Of a stretch of 64,000 nt of DNA, positions 24,619 to 33,615 are shown piece after piece. The notes under the pieces are model-generated. The model saw only the letters and a list, made by a program, of their open reading frames with translations, had not been told where the DNA came from and did no database searches. Both the position numbers and the translations under genes were made by a program. This DNA is from Flavobacterium azizsancarii (GTDB lineage Bacteria > Bacteroidota > Bacteroidia > Flavobacteriales > Flavobacteriaceae), in NCBI RefSeq assembly GCF_027980145.1, contig NZ_JAMZNK010000023.1, forward strand, positions 1 to 64,000, read 5' to 3'. Each line of letters opens with the position of its first letter. The stretch's first letter is position 1.

Positions 24619-27600
24619 TTATGAGAATGGCATATTGTTGGCTGCCTGCTCTTGGGTAATCTCAATTATCTTATGCAAAAAATCGTTTTCTGATTTTGTG
24701 CGGCCGGATCCAAGGGTATTATTTACCCACGTCGTAAATTCGCTTTCCTTATCTATTTTTGCCTCAGCCAGGTAGGTAGTGATTTTTCTTTGGCTGCTGT
24801 CCCTGATATCCAGTAGCCATGACTTGTCAAATGCCTGATGTGTATCCAAGGTTTTGGTTGCTTGATTGAGTTTCCATAACTCCATTACGACTTGTGCTTT
24901 TTTTTCAGTTTTTTCATTAGCCTGCATGGGAATGATCTTAAGTCCAGGAAAGCAAGGCAGTAATTCATCAGTGGGTAAAATAGGATATATATATTCCATT
25001 TTTAACGCCTTGTTATTTCCCGAAGTAAGGAATTGCTCCATTGAGATAAAGAAGTCTCTGGAGGCACGTACGGCATTTGTTATCGTATTATTGGAAACGC
25101 TGACCAATGTAAAAAAAGTTGCAGGGTATCCTGCCAGGGGACTTAAAGCTGCCAATATCTTTATTAAGTATTCTTCATTGCGGAAATCTATACCTTCTAT
25201 AGCAATAGGTACGGTAATTAAGGTCTCCGTTTCTATAAATTGTTTGGGAGCAGTAAGACTTATTCCCGTAATTTGAGATGTAGTATCGAGTATGAACGAG
25301 AGCTGATGTAAGCGATTGAGCATGAAATTGCGGTACCACAGCTCAATAGCCTTTTTAGCTACAGCTACTTTTGGCTGTTCCTCAATAGGAAGGTGTGCCA
25401 TAGTGTAAAGCACACTTTGGTAAAGCCTTGTGTATAGAATATTCTCCTGCCGGTCCCTTGAATCAGAATCAAAATAAGCAATAGTAAGTTTTTCCATTTC
25501 ATGGAACGCCTCCTGCATCTGTTCAAGGTTAAAAAAAGCAGCTTTTAAATTGATGCAGGCTACGTTGCGGTCATTATCCCCTTTTGGAGAAAATAGGCTA
25601 TACACCTGATTGTTGGAATTATTTAAAGAGTTAATCCATTTTTTAATCGGCTTTTCCATATTTGCCCTATGTTTGCTATCAGTCATTTTCCTGCCATAGC
25701 TCGGATAAGGTTTTTCAGGATTTATAGAGGTGCCGAGTTTCTCCCTTGAAATTTCAAAAGCCTTTAGGGCTCCATGATGTTTGGATGCATTGGCTTCAAA
25801 TTTGGCATCGGTTATCTTTAGCAAGTTTCGTACCCATTCTATCGCTATATCTCGAATATCAAGCATATTTTTCTGCCACTGATAGGCCGAACTGACTTCA
25901 TAATTTTTTTCGATGGTATCTGTCCAGATGCGGTTGTAACGGCTTTCGAAACGATCAGTTATATTTTGTGGGCTCATGCTTTTTTGGGAATCTCTTAAGG
26001 TATGTTCTACAATTTCCCTGGAAGGATAAGGCAGCATTAGTGCAGTAGCTTTGTACATTTTGAAAAAGGGAAGAAAATTAAATACGATTTCAATGCGGTT
26101 TACACTTAAATCATTGGCAGGAATATTTTCAGTGCCATCAATGATATATTCTAGCAAGATATCTTTTCCTTCCTGCTTTATTGATAAAGTATTGGTTGTT
26201 CTTCTCAGATAGTTTATGATATATGTTTTATGTTTTTTTGTAAAGTCTTGAAATTTAGCGGGATGGAATATTCTGTGGAATTGCATGAGACCTTTGGCTT
26301 CTTCCAAGGGCATGGCAGGCAGATTTGCATGGAGAGCCTTGGGATCAAATAAATGCAAAAAGCTTATATCCAGTTTTAATTTTCCGAACCATTTGGAAAG
26401 ATCGTCGAGCCCTGAGTAGGATATTGCCTGTACTGTCCTTGTAGCCAGAGCTTCTTTTAACATCTCGGCAAAATAGCAAACATCGGTCGTGTCAGGATTA
26501 TAGGGTGGCAATTCTTTCAGGATTTCCACATAGTACTCGAGATTCTTACGCATTCCTTGCGGTACGATACTAATTAGGCTTTCGAATGTATTTAGGTTCA
26601 AGCCGGGAATGGTATGCAGGGTGAAGAGCAATATGCCCCCTTTTTGAAATGCCCGGTCGTAGACATGCTTATTCTCTATCCAATATTTTTGAGGTTCGCC
26701 ATGGGTAATACCGTCCAATGCATTTGCAATGGCTATATAAGGGCGCTCCTTAAGCATCCCTGCCATCTGACGGTAAAAAGCTTTGCGGTCTGTCTGTCCA
26801 AGGAGCAGAGGTGCAGCTATAAAGAAATCTTCTGTATCGCTTTGATCAAGTATGGGATAAAGATTGATAAGGGATTCAGATAAGGAAAGGCTCCTGTGGA
26901 GTATATCGCGCATATGAATGGAGCGTACGGGATGTAGGCCTTCGATAAAAGTATTTTCAAAATTCAGGAAATACTCATCCTGAAGTTCGGAAAGTACTTC
27001 TCCTCGGTCTTGAGTAAATCCGGTGGATGAGGCAATATATTCAAGGAGCTGCGATGTATTGATTTTTATATTCATAGAATCTGCCAGAGATACCATTCGG
27101 AGTATTTCTATTTTGGCAGCGGCTCCGATACGTTGATTGAGCGTTTTTATTTGGGCATCTATTCGCTCGTGTATCATCTGACCACGGGTTAATAGAAAGG
27201 TATATTCAATAAGAAGGCCTCTTTGACTAACTTGCTCCCAGACAGGCTGCCATTGGGAGATATCAGGATGTATTTTTCCCTTATTACTAAACTGCTTGAA
27301 TATTTCTCTGGCTTCTTCTGGGGATAGAGAAATATCGATATGGCGCACTGCTATCCTGGATATATCGGATCCATAACGGATCCAGTCTTCGTGACGAGAG
27401 GTAATGATATATTTTACAGGTAGCTGTGCGGTAAGTTCCACTAGATGTGCCCAATATTCCAGAGCAGATGACAAACCGTCTACGACCACTAGTGGATATT
27501 GCCCGATGGCAACCCGGGATTCCATAAACTCTGTAATGGAGTTGGCTTGTTCATGGTTTCTTACGCTGCTTATGCGATAAACAGTATGTTGAGGGCAAAG

Positions 27601-28551
27601 ATTGTAGCTCACTTGCCAGGCCAGTGTGGATTTACCTTGTCCGCTTGATGAGCGTATGATAACGACATCACTTAATTTCAAGGTATCATATATTTCCTTT
27701 TCCCAAAACTTCCTGCGTGCTGGTAGTCCTGAGGCAATATGATAAGGTTGTGCAGCCTTGCCATCATAATAATGACTGTCATTTCCAGCACTGCTGTTCA
27801 AATAATCTACGGGTTCAATCCATTTATGTTTGATAGCCTCATTTATAGGTGCTTTTGAAAAAGTATCATTAATATCTGTAAAAAGCAGTGCTAGATTTTC
27901 ATAACCTATAGTTTGACGTTTTTGCGACCATTGAAGCACATGATAGGACAAACCGCTAATAAACTGCATTTCGGTACCACGGTTAACATTCCAATTCTTG
28001 TAGAGATGTCCATTTATTTCTTGAGTAAGCTCAGATATAGTATGTTTTTCAAAGGTAATTCTTTGCAAAAAATCCACAATATTAAATTCATTTTCATAGA
28101 CCAGTTTTATTTTTTTCTGCCAATGTTCAAATGCTCGGTTACTTAATCTGGAATCAAATAATTCTTGCAAAAGACCTTCAGCTATTTTAAAGTTATAAAC
28201 CAGCCTGAAGGTACTCTGGAGATCGGCAAGGTAGATCGGTATAAAATTTTGAAGCACTCCCATTGCCCAGAAATCAGCTGCATTAATTTTGTTTTCGGAG
28301 GATTTTAATTGGATATAATTGTGACTGTCTAAAGTTAACGCGGGACGGATAAGATCTACGTCCTCAATACCTTCCAATCGAATTGTAGTTGTCGAGTTTG
28401 AGTCGGCGAGCTGTGCTAGCAGTAAGTGGCAGCTGTAAAGCATTTGGTAGTTGATACCACGAAAATTGACTGCCCCGCCGGTCCTTTTACGTAAAAGTTC
28501 TTCCAAAGTGTAAGAAGTAAGAGCCGTGGAAACTTTGGAGGATTTACTCAT
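24619..28551 (-). CDS. Avs-like STAND NTPase with an N-terminal PD-(D/E)XK (DUF4297/Cap4-like) nuclease domain
   Basis: 1310 residues. Residues about 20-130 look like the Cap4/DUF4297 dsDNA endonuclease domain: GGAVNFRGINYQ (25-36), Glu60 and Asp64/Asp66 in LEGIEDVDL, and Gln81-Leu-Lys83 in YIQLKSS, a PD-(D/E)XK core. A P-loop NTPase follows with Walker A SSGQGKST (302-309), Walker B LVVVDGL (354-360) and ITSRHEDW (383-390), the STAND/NACHT pattern. The remaining 900 residues are mostly helical and unrecognised, as expected of a target-sensing region. Nuclease-STAND-sensor order is that of Avs antiviral proteins. It sits in a recombinase-bearing island beside tRNA-Arg. The defence role is inferred, and it may be a new subfamily. 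Confidence 0.75.
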   Translation of the reverse strand: MSKSSKVSTALTSYTLEELLRKRTGGAVNFRGINYQMLYSCHLLLAQLADSNSTTTIRLEGIEDVDLIRPALTLDSHNYIQLKSSENKINAADFWAMGVLQNFIPIYLADLQSTFRLVYNFKIAEGLLQELFDSRLSNRAFEHWQKKIKLVYENEFNIVDFLQRITFEKHTISELTQEINGHLYKNWNVNRGTEMQFISGLSYHVLQWSQKRQTIGYENLALLFTDINDTFSKAPINEAIKHKWIEPVDYLNSSAGNDSHYYDGKAAQPYHIASGLPARRKFWEKEIYDTLKLSDVVIIRSSSGQGKSTLAWQVSYNLCPQHTVYRISSVRNHEQANSITEFMESRVAIGQYPLVVVDGLSSALEYWAHLVELTAQLPVKYIITSRHEDWIRYGSDISRIAVRHIDISLSPEEAREIFKQFSNKGKIHPDISQWQPVWEQVSQRGLLIEYTFLLTRGQMIHERIDAQIKTLNQRIGAAAKIEILRMVSLADSMNIKINTSQLLEYIASSTGFTQDRGEVLSELQDEYFLNFENTFIEGLHPVRSIHMRDILHRSLSLSESLINLYPILDQSDTEDFFIAAPLLLGQTDRKAFYRQMAGMLKERPYIAIANALDGITHGEPQKYWIENKHVYDRAFQKGGILLFTLHTIPGLNLNTFESLISIVPQGMRKNLEYYVEILKELPPYNPDTTDVCYFAEMLKEALATRTVQAISYSGLDDLSKWFGKLKLDISFLHLFDPKALHANLPAMPLEEAKGLMQFHRIFHPAKFQDFTKKHKTYIINYLRRTTNTLSIKQEGKDILLEYIIDGTENIPANDLSVNRIEIVFNFLPFFKMYKATALMLPYPSREIVEHTLRDSQKSMSPQNITDRFESRYNRIWTDTIEKNYEVSSAYQWQKNMLDIRDIAIEWVRNLLKITDAKFEANASKHHGALKAFEISREKLGTSINPEKPYPSYGRKMTDSKHRANMEKPIKKWINSLNNSNNQVYSLFSPKGDNDRNVACINLKAAFFNLEQMQEAFHEMEKLTIAYFDSDSRDRQENILYTRLYQSVLYTMAHLPIEEQPKVAVAKKAIELWYRNFMLNRLHQLSFILDTTSQITGISLTAPKQFIETETLITVPIAIEGIDFRNEEYLIKILAALSPLAGYPATFFTLVSVSNNTITNAVRASRDFFISMEQFLTSGNNKALKMEYIYPILPTDELLPCFPGLKIIPMQANEKTEKKAQVVMELWKLNQATKTLDTHQAFDKSWLLDIRDSSQRKITTYLAEAKIDKESEFTTWVNNTLGSGRTKSENDFLHKIIEITQEQAANNMPFS

Positions 28552-28717
28552 ATTGGTTTGTTAAAAGTTAATATTTTGTTGGAAGAGAAAGATACAGAAA
28601 AATTATTAGTTTTAATTTGGAAATAGACTTCCTTATAAGGACAAGAAGTGCTAATGATTAAACCTTAATCATTTCTAAGTTTAAATTACTTTTTTATGAA
28701 CTTAAAAAAGCGGAATT

Positions 28718-28888
28718 ATGGAGAAAGATATTGACTACAGTAATTCAAAGTTGACACCGGAAAAGGCTTTACAGATGCTTAGATCTGAGGGATTAGATAT
28801 TACTATTGAACAGGCAGAGGAAATCTTGTATTTCTTAAGAATAATTGCTAATATCGCTGTGTTAAAACATTTAAATGTAACAAAATGA
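28718..28888 (+). CDS. Small protein (56 aa) translationally coupled to the serine recombinase
   Basis: ATG 28718 to TGA 28886-28888. The start of the recombinase overlaps the stop as ATGA. The product is acidic and helical, with LTPEKALQMLRSEGLDITIEQ and AEEILYFLRIIANIAVLKHL. I recall similar short ORFs next to recombinases in Bacteroidota, some mislabelled as sugar-transport subunits. The tight coupling suggests a role with the recombinase, for example as a directionality or regulatory factor; that is inference. It shares the 166-bp upstream gap with the divergent STAND gene. Confidence 0.7.
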   Translation: MEKDIDYSNSKLTPEKALQMLRSEGLDITIEQAEEILYFLRIIANIAVLKHLNVTK

Positions 28889-30435
28889 GTAAGATAGCGG
28901 ACTTGTACATTCGTGTAAGTACTGATGAGCAGGCAGAAAAAGGTTTCTCGCAACGTAATCAGGAAGAAATGTTAAGAAAATATTGTAGCATAAACCAAAT
29001 ACAGATACGTAATGTAATTTATGAAGATCATTCAGCAAAGACTTTTAATAGACCTCAATGGAAAAAATTCTTAGCTGATGTGAAGAAATATAAAAATAAA
29101 ATTAATCTGGTTCTTTTTATGAAATGGGATAGATTCAGCCGTAATGCGGGTGATGCTTATCAAATGATCAATGTCTTACGGAAACTGGGTATTGACCCGC
29201 AGGCTATAGAGCAGCCACTTGACCTGAGTGTTCCGGAAAACAAAATGATGCTTGCATTTTACCTGGCTGCCCCCGAAGTTGAAAATGACCGTCGAGCATT
29301 AAATACCTTTCAGGGACTTAGAAGGGGTAAGAAAGAAGGAAGGCATATGGGCATGGCTCCTTATGGATATGCCAATAAGATAACTGAGGATGGAAAAAAA
29401 TATATTGCCATTGTACCGGAGAAAGCAGCAAAACTAGTTTGGATATTCGAACAGGTTGCTAGAAATGTTTTTAGTACCGAGTCTATTTACCAGATGGCCA
29501 AGGACAAGGGACTGATCCTGTCCAAGAGTAACTTGTGGATCATCCTTAGGAATCCACTTTACTGCGGAAAAATAGTAGTTCCTAAATACAGAGACGAAGA
29601 AGAAAGATGGGTAACTGGACAACACGATGCCATTATTAGTGATGGCTTATTTTATCGCGTACAAGATGTACTTGACAGTAAAGCGAGGACATATAGGCCA
29701 AAGATTAAGACAATTGAAAATTTCCCATTGCGAGGTTTCTTTCTATGTCCCGAATGCGGTCAGAAGTTAACAGGCAGCAAATGTAAAGGAAGGAATAAAT
29801 ATTACTACTATTATCATTGTGATAAAGATTGTAAATGGAGAGTTAACTCTGAGATTGTCAATAAAATATTTAAAGACAATTTAAATAAATTCAAACCTTT
29901 ACAAGAGGTAAAGAAACTATATGCGGCAGTTTTGCTTGAAGGATACAGAGAACACACTGGATTAGTAGCTAACGAAAAAAAGAAGTCGCTTGAACAAATT
30001 GCAGCTTACGAAAAGAAATTATCGGTTGCCAGAAATCTATTAGTAAGTGAGAAAATTGATGCTGAGGACTATAATCTGATGAAGAATGAATACAATGAAA
30101 TTATCAGTAATCTGGAAAAAGAGATAGGAAATGTAGAGGACGACAGAGGGAATATAGAGTATTTAACGAACTCGGGATTGGAAAACCTCTTGAAGCTTGG
30201 TGAAGCCTTTGATAATGCGAGTTTAGCCGATTCAAGGGAGATAATTGGTTTAATTTTTCCTGAAAATTTTACATTTCGAGAAAACAAAATCCAAACCGCT
30301 AGGATCAACGAAATGGTTAACTGTATATACTTGGTAAACAACAGATTACGGGCAAAAAAAAACGGGACAAAAGATGATATTTTTCTTTTGTCCCGAGTAG
30401 TGACCTCGACTGGATTCAAACCAGTAACCTCTTGA
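28885..30435 (+). CDS. Large serine recombinase (site-specific integrase)
   Basis: 516 residues. The N-terminal resolvase domain has the catalytic Ser12 (YIRVSTDEQ), MKWDRFSRN and VENDRRALNT. It is followed by a recombinase domain (GMAPYGYA, LRNPLYCGKIVVP), a zinc ribbon (CPECGQKL ... HCDKDC) and a coiled coil at about 355-410. Such enzymes integrate and excise mobile elements by cutting attP and attB. The last 12 residues (VVTSTGFKPVTS is the tail) are encoded by the complement of tRNA-Arg: the CDS overlaps the tRNA by 35 bp on the opposite strand. This suggests that the attachment site is the tRNA 3' end. The ATG overlaps the stop of the 56-residue ORF. Confidence 0.92.
   Translation: MSKIADLYIRVSTDEQAEKGFSQRNQEEMLRKYCSINQIQIRNVIYEDHSAKTFNRPQWKKFLADVKKYKNKINLVLFMKWDRFSRNAGDAYQMINVLRKLGIDPQAIEQPLDLSVPENKMMLAFYLAAPEVENDRRALNTFQGLRRGKKEGRHMGMAPYGYANKITEDGKKYIAIVPEKAAKLVWIFEQVARNVFSTESIYQMAKDKGLILSKSNLWIILRNPLYCGKIVVPKYRDEEERWVTGQHDAIISDGLFYRVQDVLDSKARTYRPKIKTIENFPLRGFFLCPECGQKLTGSKCKGRNKYYYYYHCDKDCKWRVNSEIVNKIFKDNLNKFKPLQEVKKLYAAVLLEGYREHTGLVANEKKKSLEQIAAYEKKLSVARNLLVSEKIDAEDYNLMKNEYNEIISNLEKEIGNVEDDRGNIEYLTNSGLENLLKLGEAFDNASLADSREIIGLIFPENFTFRENKIQTARINEMVNCIYLVNNRLRAKKNGTKDDIFLLSRVVTSTGFKPVTS
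30354..30395 (-). terminator. tRNA-Arg terminator inside the recombinase coding sequence
   Basis: A perfect 12-bp stem CGGGACAAAAGA (30363-30374)/TCTTTTGTCCCG (30384-30395). The A-run at 30354-30362 gives the U-tail for minus-strand transcription. It lies 6-48 bases after the tRNA 3' end and within the recombinase CDS. Confidence 0.7.
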
Positions 30436-30474
30436 GCCGTAATCAAGTGCGCTATTCAGTTGCGCCACGAGGCC
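30401..30474 (-). tRNA. tRNA-Arg (anticodon ACG)
   Basis: 74 bases fold as a cloverleaf on the minus strand: acceptor GGCCTCG/CGAGGTC (one G-U pair), D stem GCGC/GCGC, anticodon stem CTTGA/TCAAG with loop TTACGGC (anticodon ACG), T stem ACTGG/CCAGT, discriminator A. CCA is not encoded. Position 19 in the D loop is A and position 56 in the T loop is T, replacing the usual G19-C56 tertiary pair with a possible A-U pair. The 3' 35 bp overlap the recombinase gene, and the 3' end is repeated at 23062. Confidence 0.88.
30402..30414. repeat. Right attachment-site copy within tRNA-Arg (attR candidate)
   Basis: GACCTCGACTGGA, identical to 23062-23074 and one base different from 19658-19670. On the tRNA it covers positions 60-72. 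Confidence 0.7.
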
Positions 30475-30508
30475 TTTTTTGTTTGCAATAAGCTTATTTT
30501 TTGTACCT

Positions 30509-30536
30509 TTATTGTGCCCTTATTGTGCCCTTATTG
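30509..30536. repeat. 11-bp tandem repeat in the tRNA leader
   Basis: TTATTGTGCCC occurs twice head to tail (30509-30519, 30520-30530) and a third partial copy (TTATTG) follows. It lies between the tRNA promoter and the tRNA. Confidence 0.6.
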
Positions 30537-30542
30537 CGGGTG

Positions 30543-30572
30543 CAAAGATAGGAATAAATGTGAGATATCCAA
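30543..30572 (-). promoter_or_regulatory. Promoter of tRNA-Arg
   Basis: On the minus strand TTG (30570-30572), a 19-bp spacer and TATCTTTG (30543-30550) match the Bacteroidota consensus TTG-N19-TAnnTTTG. The leader to the mature tRNA would be about 60 bases. Confidence 0.6.
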
Positions 30573-30600
30573 GCATAAAATAACATAAAAATGAAAAAAA

Positions 30601-31113
30601 ATGAAGATTGAAAATTATATACGTGATATTCAGGGATTTCCAAAAAAAGAAATTTTGTTTAAAGACATCACTCCGTTACTAAATGATGCGATAGCCAGAA
30701 AAGAGGCGCTTTCTATTTTAGTAGGATCGCTAAACGGACAAAATATAGATAAGGTTGTAGGAGCAGAGAGCCGGGGTTTTTTCTTTGGTATATTATTGGC
30801 TCAGGAATTAAATGCAGGTTTTGTTCCTGTGAGAAAACCCAAAAAACTTCCTTATGAAATAATATCGGCTTCTTATGAACTGGAATACGGTATAGATAGT
30901 TTAGAGATGCACACAGACGCAATAAAAAAAGGCGACAGGGTTTTGATTCATGATGATGTTTTAGCGACAGGAGGGACAGCGAAGGCTGTTTGTGAACTTG
31001 TAGAAAAATTAGGAGGTGAAATTGTACAATGCAATTTCCTGATGGAACTTAGTTTTTTAAACGGAAGAGAAAAAATTAAGGAACATCCAATTTTTGCTGC
31101 TATTACCTATTAA
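30601..31113 (+). CDS. apt: Adenine phosphoribosyltransferase
   Basis: 170 residues, the usual length. It converts adenine and PRPP into AMP and pyrophosphate in purine salvage. The PRPP-binding motif is VLIHDDVLATGGTAKA, and the N-terminal IRDIQGFPKKEILFKDITPLL and VVGAESRGFFFG segments are diagnostic. ATG 30601 is preceded by an A-rich leader. This is the first backbone gene right of tRNA-Arg, which helps to place the island boundary. Terminator 31138-31171 separates it from the converging pheT. Confidence 0.96.
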   Translation: MKIENYIRDIQGFPKKEILFKDITPLLNDAIARKEALSILVGSLNGQNIDKVVGAESRGFFFGILLAQELNAGFVPVRKPKKLPYEIISASYELEYGIDSLEMHTDAIKKGDRVLIHDDVLATGGTAKAVCELVEKLGGEIVQCNFLMELSFLNGREKIKEHPIFAAITY

Positions 31114-31137
31114 GGATAGAAATTGTCAAAAATAAAA

Positions 31138-31171
31138 AATCCCAATTCTGAAATAATTCAAAATTGGGATT
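31138..31171. terminator. Bidirectional terminator between apt and pheT
   Basis: Arms AATCCCAATT (31138-31147) and AATTGGGATT (31162-31171) between two converging genes. Confidence 0.7.
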
Positions 31172-31194
31172 CTTATGTTTTGTAGAAAACGATC

Positions 31195-33615
31195 TTATCT
31201 CAAAGTAGCTCCAAGTTCCGTCTCGAAAGTTTGTTGCAATTTAGACATGATTTTGTCAATTTGAGCGTCAGTAAGCGTTTTTGTATTGTCCTGAATGGTA
31301 AAGCTCAAAGCGTATGATTTTTTTCCTTCCGGAAGCTTTTCACCTTCATAAACATCAAATAAATTGACATCTTTCAAAAGTGACTTTTCAGTTTGCTTCG
31401 CCAGATTAAAAATACTTTCATAAGTGGTGCTTTTATCAATCAATAAAGCAAGATCTCTACGAACTTCTGGATACTTAGGAATTTCAGTATATTTAATTTT
31501 TCCCGTGATGATTTTCAATACCAAATCCCAATTAAAATCAGCAAAATATACATCCTGTTTGATTCCGAAATGTTTTAGTATTGATTTTTTTACAACACCC
31601 ATTTCTACTAATGTGTCATTGTTGTAGCAAATCGCAGTTCCTTCTGAAAATATATCGGTTTGCACCGGCGCATTAGAAATTTTGTCAATTCCCAAACGGG
31701 CAAGAATTCCTTTTACATATCCTTTTAATAAAAAGAAATCAGTAGTTTTTTGTGGGTTTGTCCAGCTTTCTCTATTTCTGTTTCCGGAAACCAATAAAGT
31801 CAGATGTTTGTGTTCTTCGTATCCGTTAAGATATTTATGATATGACTTACCGTATTCGAATAATTTTAAATCAGAATTTTTTCTGTTGATGTTATATGAA
31901 ATAGCCTCTAAACCAGAAAACAATAATGACTGGCGCATGGTAGCCAAATCACTGCTTAAAGGATTTAGCATAGTAACATTATGCTCTTCTTTTAATACGG
32001 TTGATAATTTAGCATAAGCTGCTGTAGTCAACGAATTGGCCATCATTTCATGAAAACCTTGCGAGTTTAATTGAGACGCAATTACATTTTGTACTTTATA
32101 ATCTTCAGTTCTAGGCGAATTAGAAACTGTTGCATTGAATTTTTTTGAAAAGTTAATGTTGTTATAACCGTAAACTCTCAGGATTTCTTCAATTACGTCA
32201 ATTTCTCGTTGTACATCTACACGATAAGCCGGTATTGTTAAACCTAAACCAGAATCAGAAACGCTGTTTACTTTAATATCTAAAGAAACTAATATCTTTT
32301 TGATTGTATCTTTTGGAATTTCCTGACCAATAATTTTAGAAACATGACTAAAGTTTAGTAAAACAGAAACATCTTCTGCTTTTTTAGGATATACTTCTAC
32401 AACATCAGATGTCAATTTACCGCCAGCGACCTCTAAAATTAATAGAGCAGCACGTTTCAATGCATATTCAGTGATAGTTGGATCAATTCCTCTTTCAAAT
32501 CTAAAAGAAGCATCCGTATTCAATTGATGTCTTTTAGCTGTTTTACGAATACTTACAGCATCAAAATAAGCACTTTCTAAAAATATAGTAGTTGTACCTT
32601 CAGTTACACCTGATTTTTTTCCACCAAAAACACCTGCAATACAAAGAGGACCTTTTTCGTCACAAATCATTAGATCCTCTTTATGCAATGTTCTTTCAAC
32701 ATCGTCTAAAGTGACAAATTTTGTACCTTCAGGAACCGTTTTTACAATTATTTTTCCGTTAATTTTTGCAGCATCAAACGCGTGAAGAGGTTGACCTAAT
32801 TCGTGTAAAACATAATTAGTAACGTCAACAATGTTATTTTTTGGAGTTAGTCCAATAGCTTTTAAGCGATCCTGTAACCATGCAGGAGATTCTTTTACAG
32901 AAATCCCTGAGATTGTTACTCCGCAATATCTTGGTGCTAGAAGTGGCTCTTCTACATTTACATCAATTTTCAAAGTACGCATGTCAACCCTGAAGTTACT
33001 TACAGACGGAGTAATTAATTCGATATTGACACCGCGTTGCAACATTCCGGCTCTTAAATCACGTGCTGTTCCAAAATGACTCATTGCATCTGCACGATTA
33101 GGAGTTAATCCTATTTCGAAAACTTCATCATTTACAACTTGAAATACTTCTGATACTGCTGTTCCGGGTGCCAATGCAGCATCCAGAACCATGATTCCGT
33201 CGTGACTTGTGCCCAATCCTAGTTCATCCTCAGCACAAATCATTCCGTGACTTTCATGTCCGCGAATTTTTCCTTTTTTAATAGTAAATTCAACACCATC
33301 TTTATCATATAAAACAGTTCCAATAGTAGCTACCGGTACTTTTTGTCCTGCTGCAACATTCGCCGCTCCACAAACAATTTGTATAGGAGATTCTAAACCA
33401 ATATTTACAGTAGTAATCTTTAATCTGTCTGCATCAGGATGTTTCTCACAAGTAAGTACGTGCCCTACAACAACACCTATTAAACCGCCTTTAACCGATT
33501 GGTATTTTTCGACCACTTCTACTTCAAGACCTAAATCTGTTAATAGTTCTGAAGTTTGCTCAGAAGTCCAGTCTGTTTTAATAAATTGTTTTAACCAGTT
33601 ATAAGATATTTTCAT
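31195..33615 (-). CDS. pheT: Phenylalanine--tRNA ligase beta subunit
   Basis: 806 residues from ATG 33615 (MKISYNWLKQFIKTDW). The frame could extend 11 residues, but those are not part of the family. Domains in order are the N-terminal core, a tRNA-binding EMAP-like domain (about 45-150), B3/B4 editing domain, B5 domain and the C-terminal ferredoxin-like anticodon-binding domain (KYPEVRRDLALLIDKSTTY, then YALSFTIQDNTKTLTDAQID). With PheS it charges tRNA-Phe and edits Tyr-tRNA. It is convergent with apt. Confidence 0.96.
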   Translation of the reverse strand: MKISYNWLKQFIKTDWTSEQTSELLTDLGLEVEVVEKYQSVKGGLIGVVVGHVLTCEKHPDADRLKITTVNIGLESPIQIVCGAANVAAGQKVPVATIGTVLYDKDGVEFTIKKGKIRGHESHGMICAEDELGLGTSHDGIMVLDAALAPGTAVSEVFQVVNDEVFEIGLTPNRADAMSHFGTARDLRAGMLQRGVNIELITPSVSNFRVDMRTLKIDVNVEEPLLAPRYCGVTISGISVKESPAWLQDRLKAIGLTPKNNIVDVTNYVLHELGQPLHAFDAAKINGKIIVKTVPEGTKFVTLDDVERTLHKEDLMICDEKGPLCIAGVFGGKKSGVTEGTTTIFLESAYFDAVSIRKTAKRHQLNTDASFRFERGIDPTITEYALKRAALLILEVAGGKLTSDVVEVYPKKAEDVSVLLNFSHVSKIIGQEIPKDTIKKILVSLDIKVNSVSDSGLGLTIPAYRVDVQREIDVIEEILRVYGYNNINFSKKFNATVSNSPRTEDYKVQNVIASQLNSQGFHEMMANSLTTAAYAKLSTVLKEEHNVTMLNPLSSDLATMRQSLLFSGLEAISYNINRKNSDLKLFEYGKSYHKYLNGYEEHKHLTLLVSGNRNRESWTNPQKTTDFFLLKGYVKGILARLGIDKISNAPVQTDIFSEGTAICYNNDTLVEMGVVKKSILKHFGIKQDVYFADFNWDLVLKIITGKIKYTEIPKYPEVRRDLALLIDKSTTYESIFNLAKQTEKSLLKDVNLFDVYEGEKLPEGKKSYALSFTIQDNTKTLTDAQIDKIMSKLQQTFETELGATLR

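Noticed and set aside
28735..28953. A 72-residue minus-strand frame opposite the recombinase start
   Set aside because: It is the shadow of the coupled 56-residue ORF and the recombinase N-terminus, both of which have far better coding evidence.
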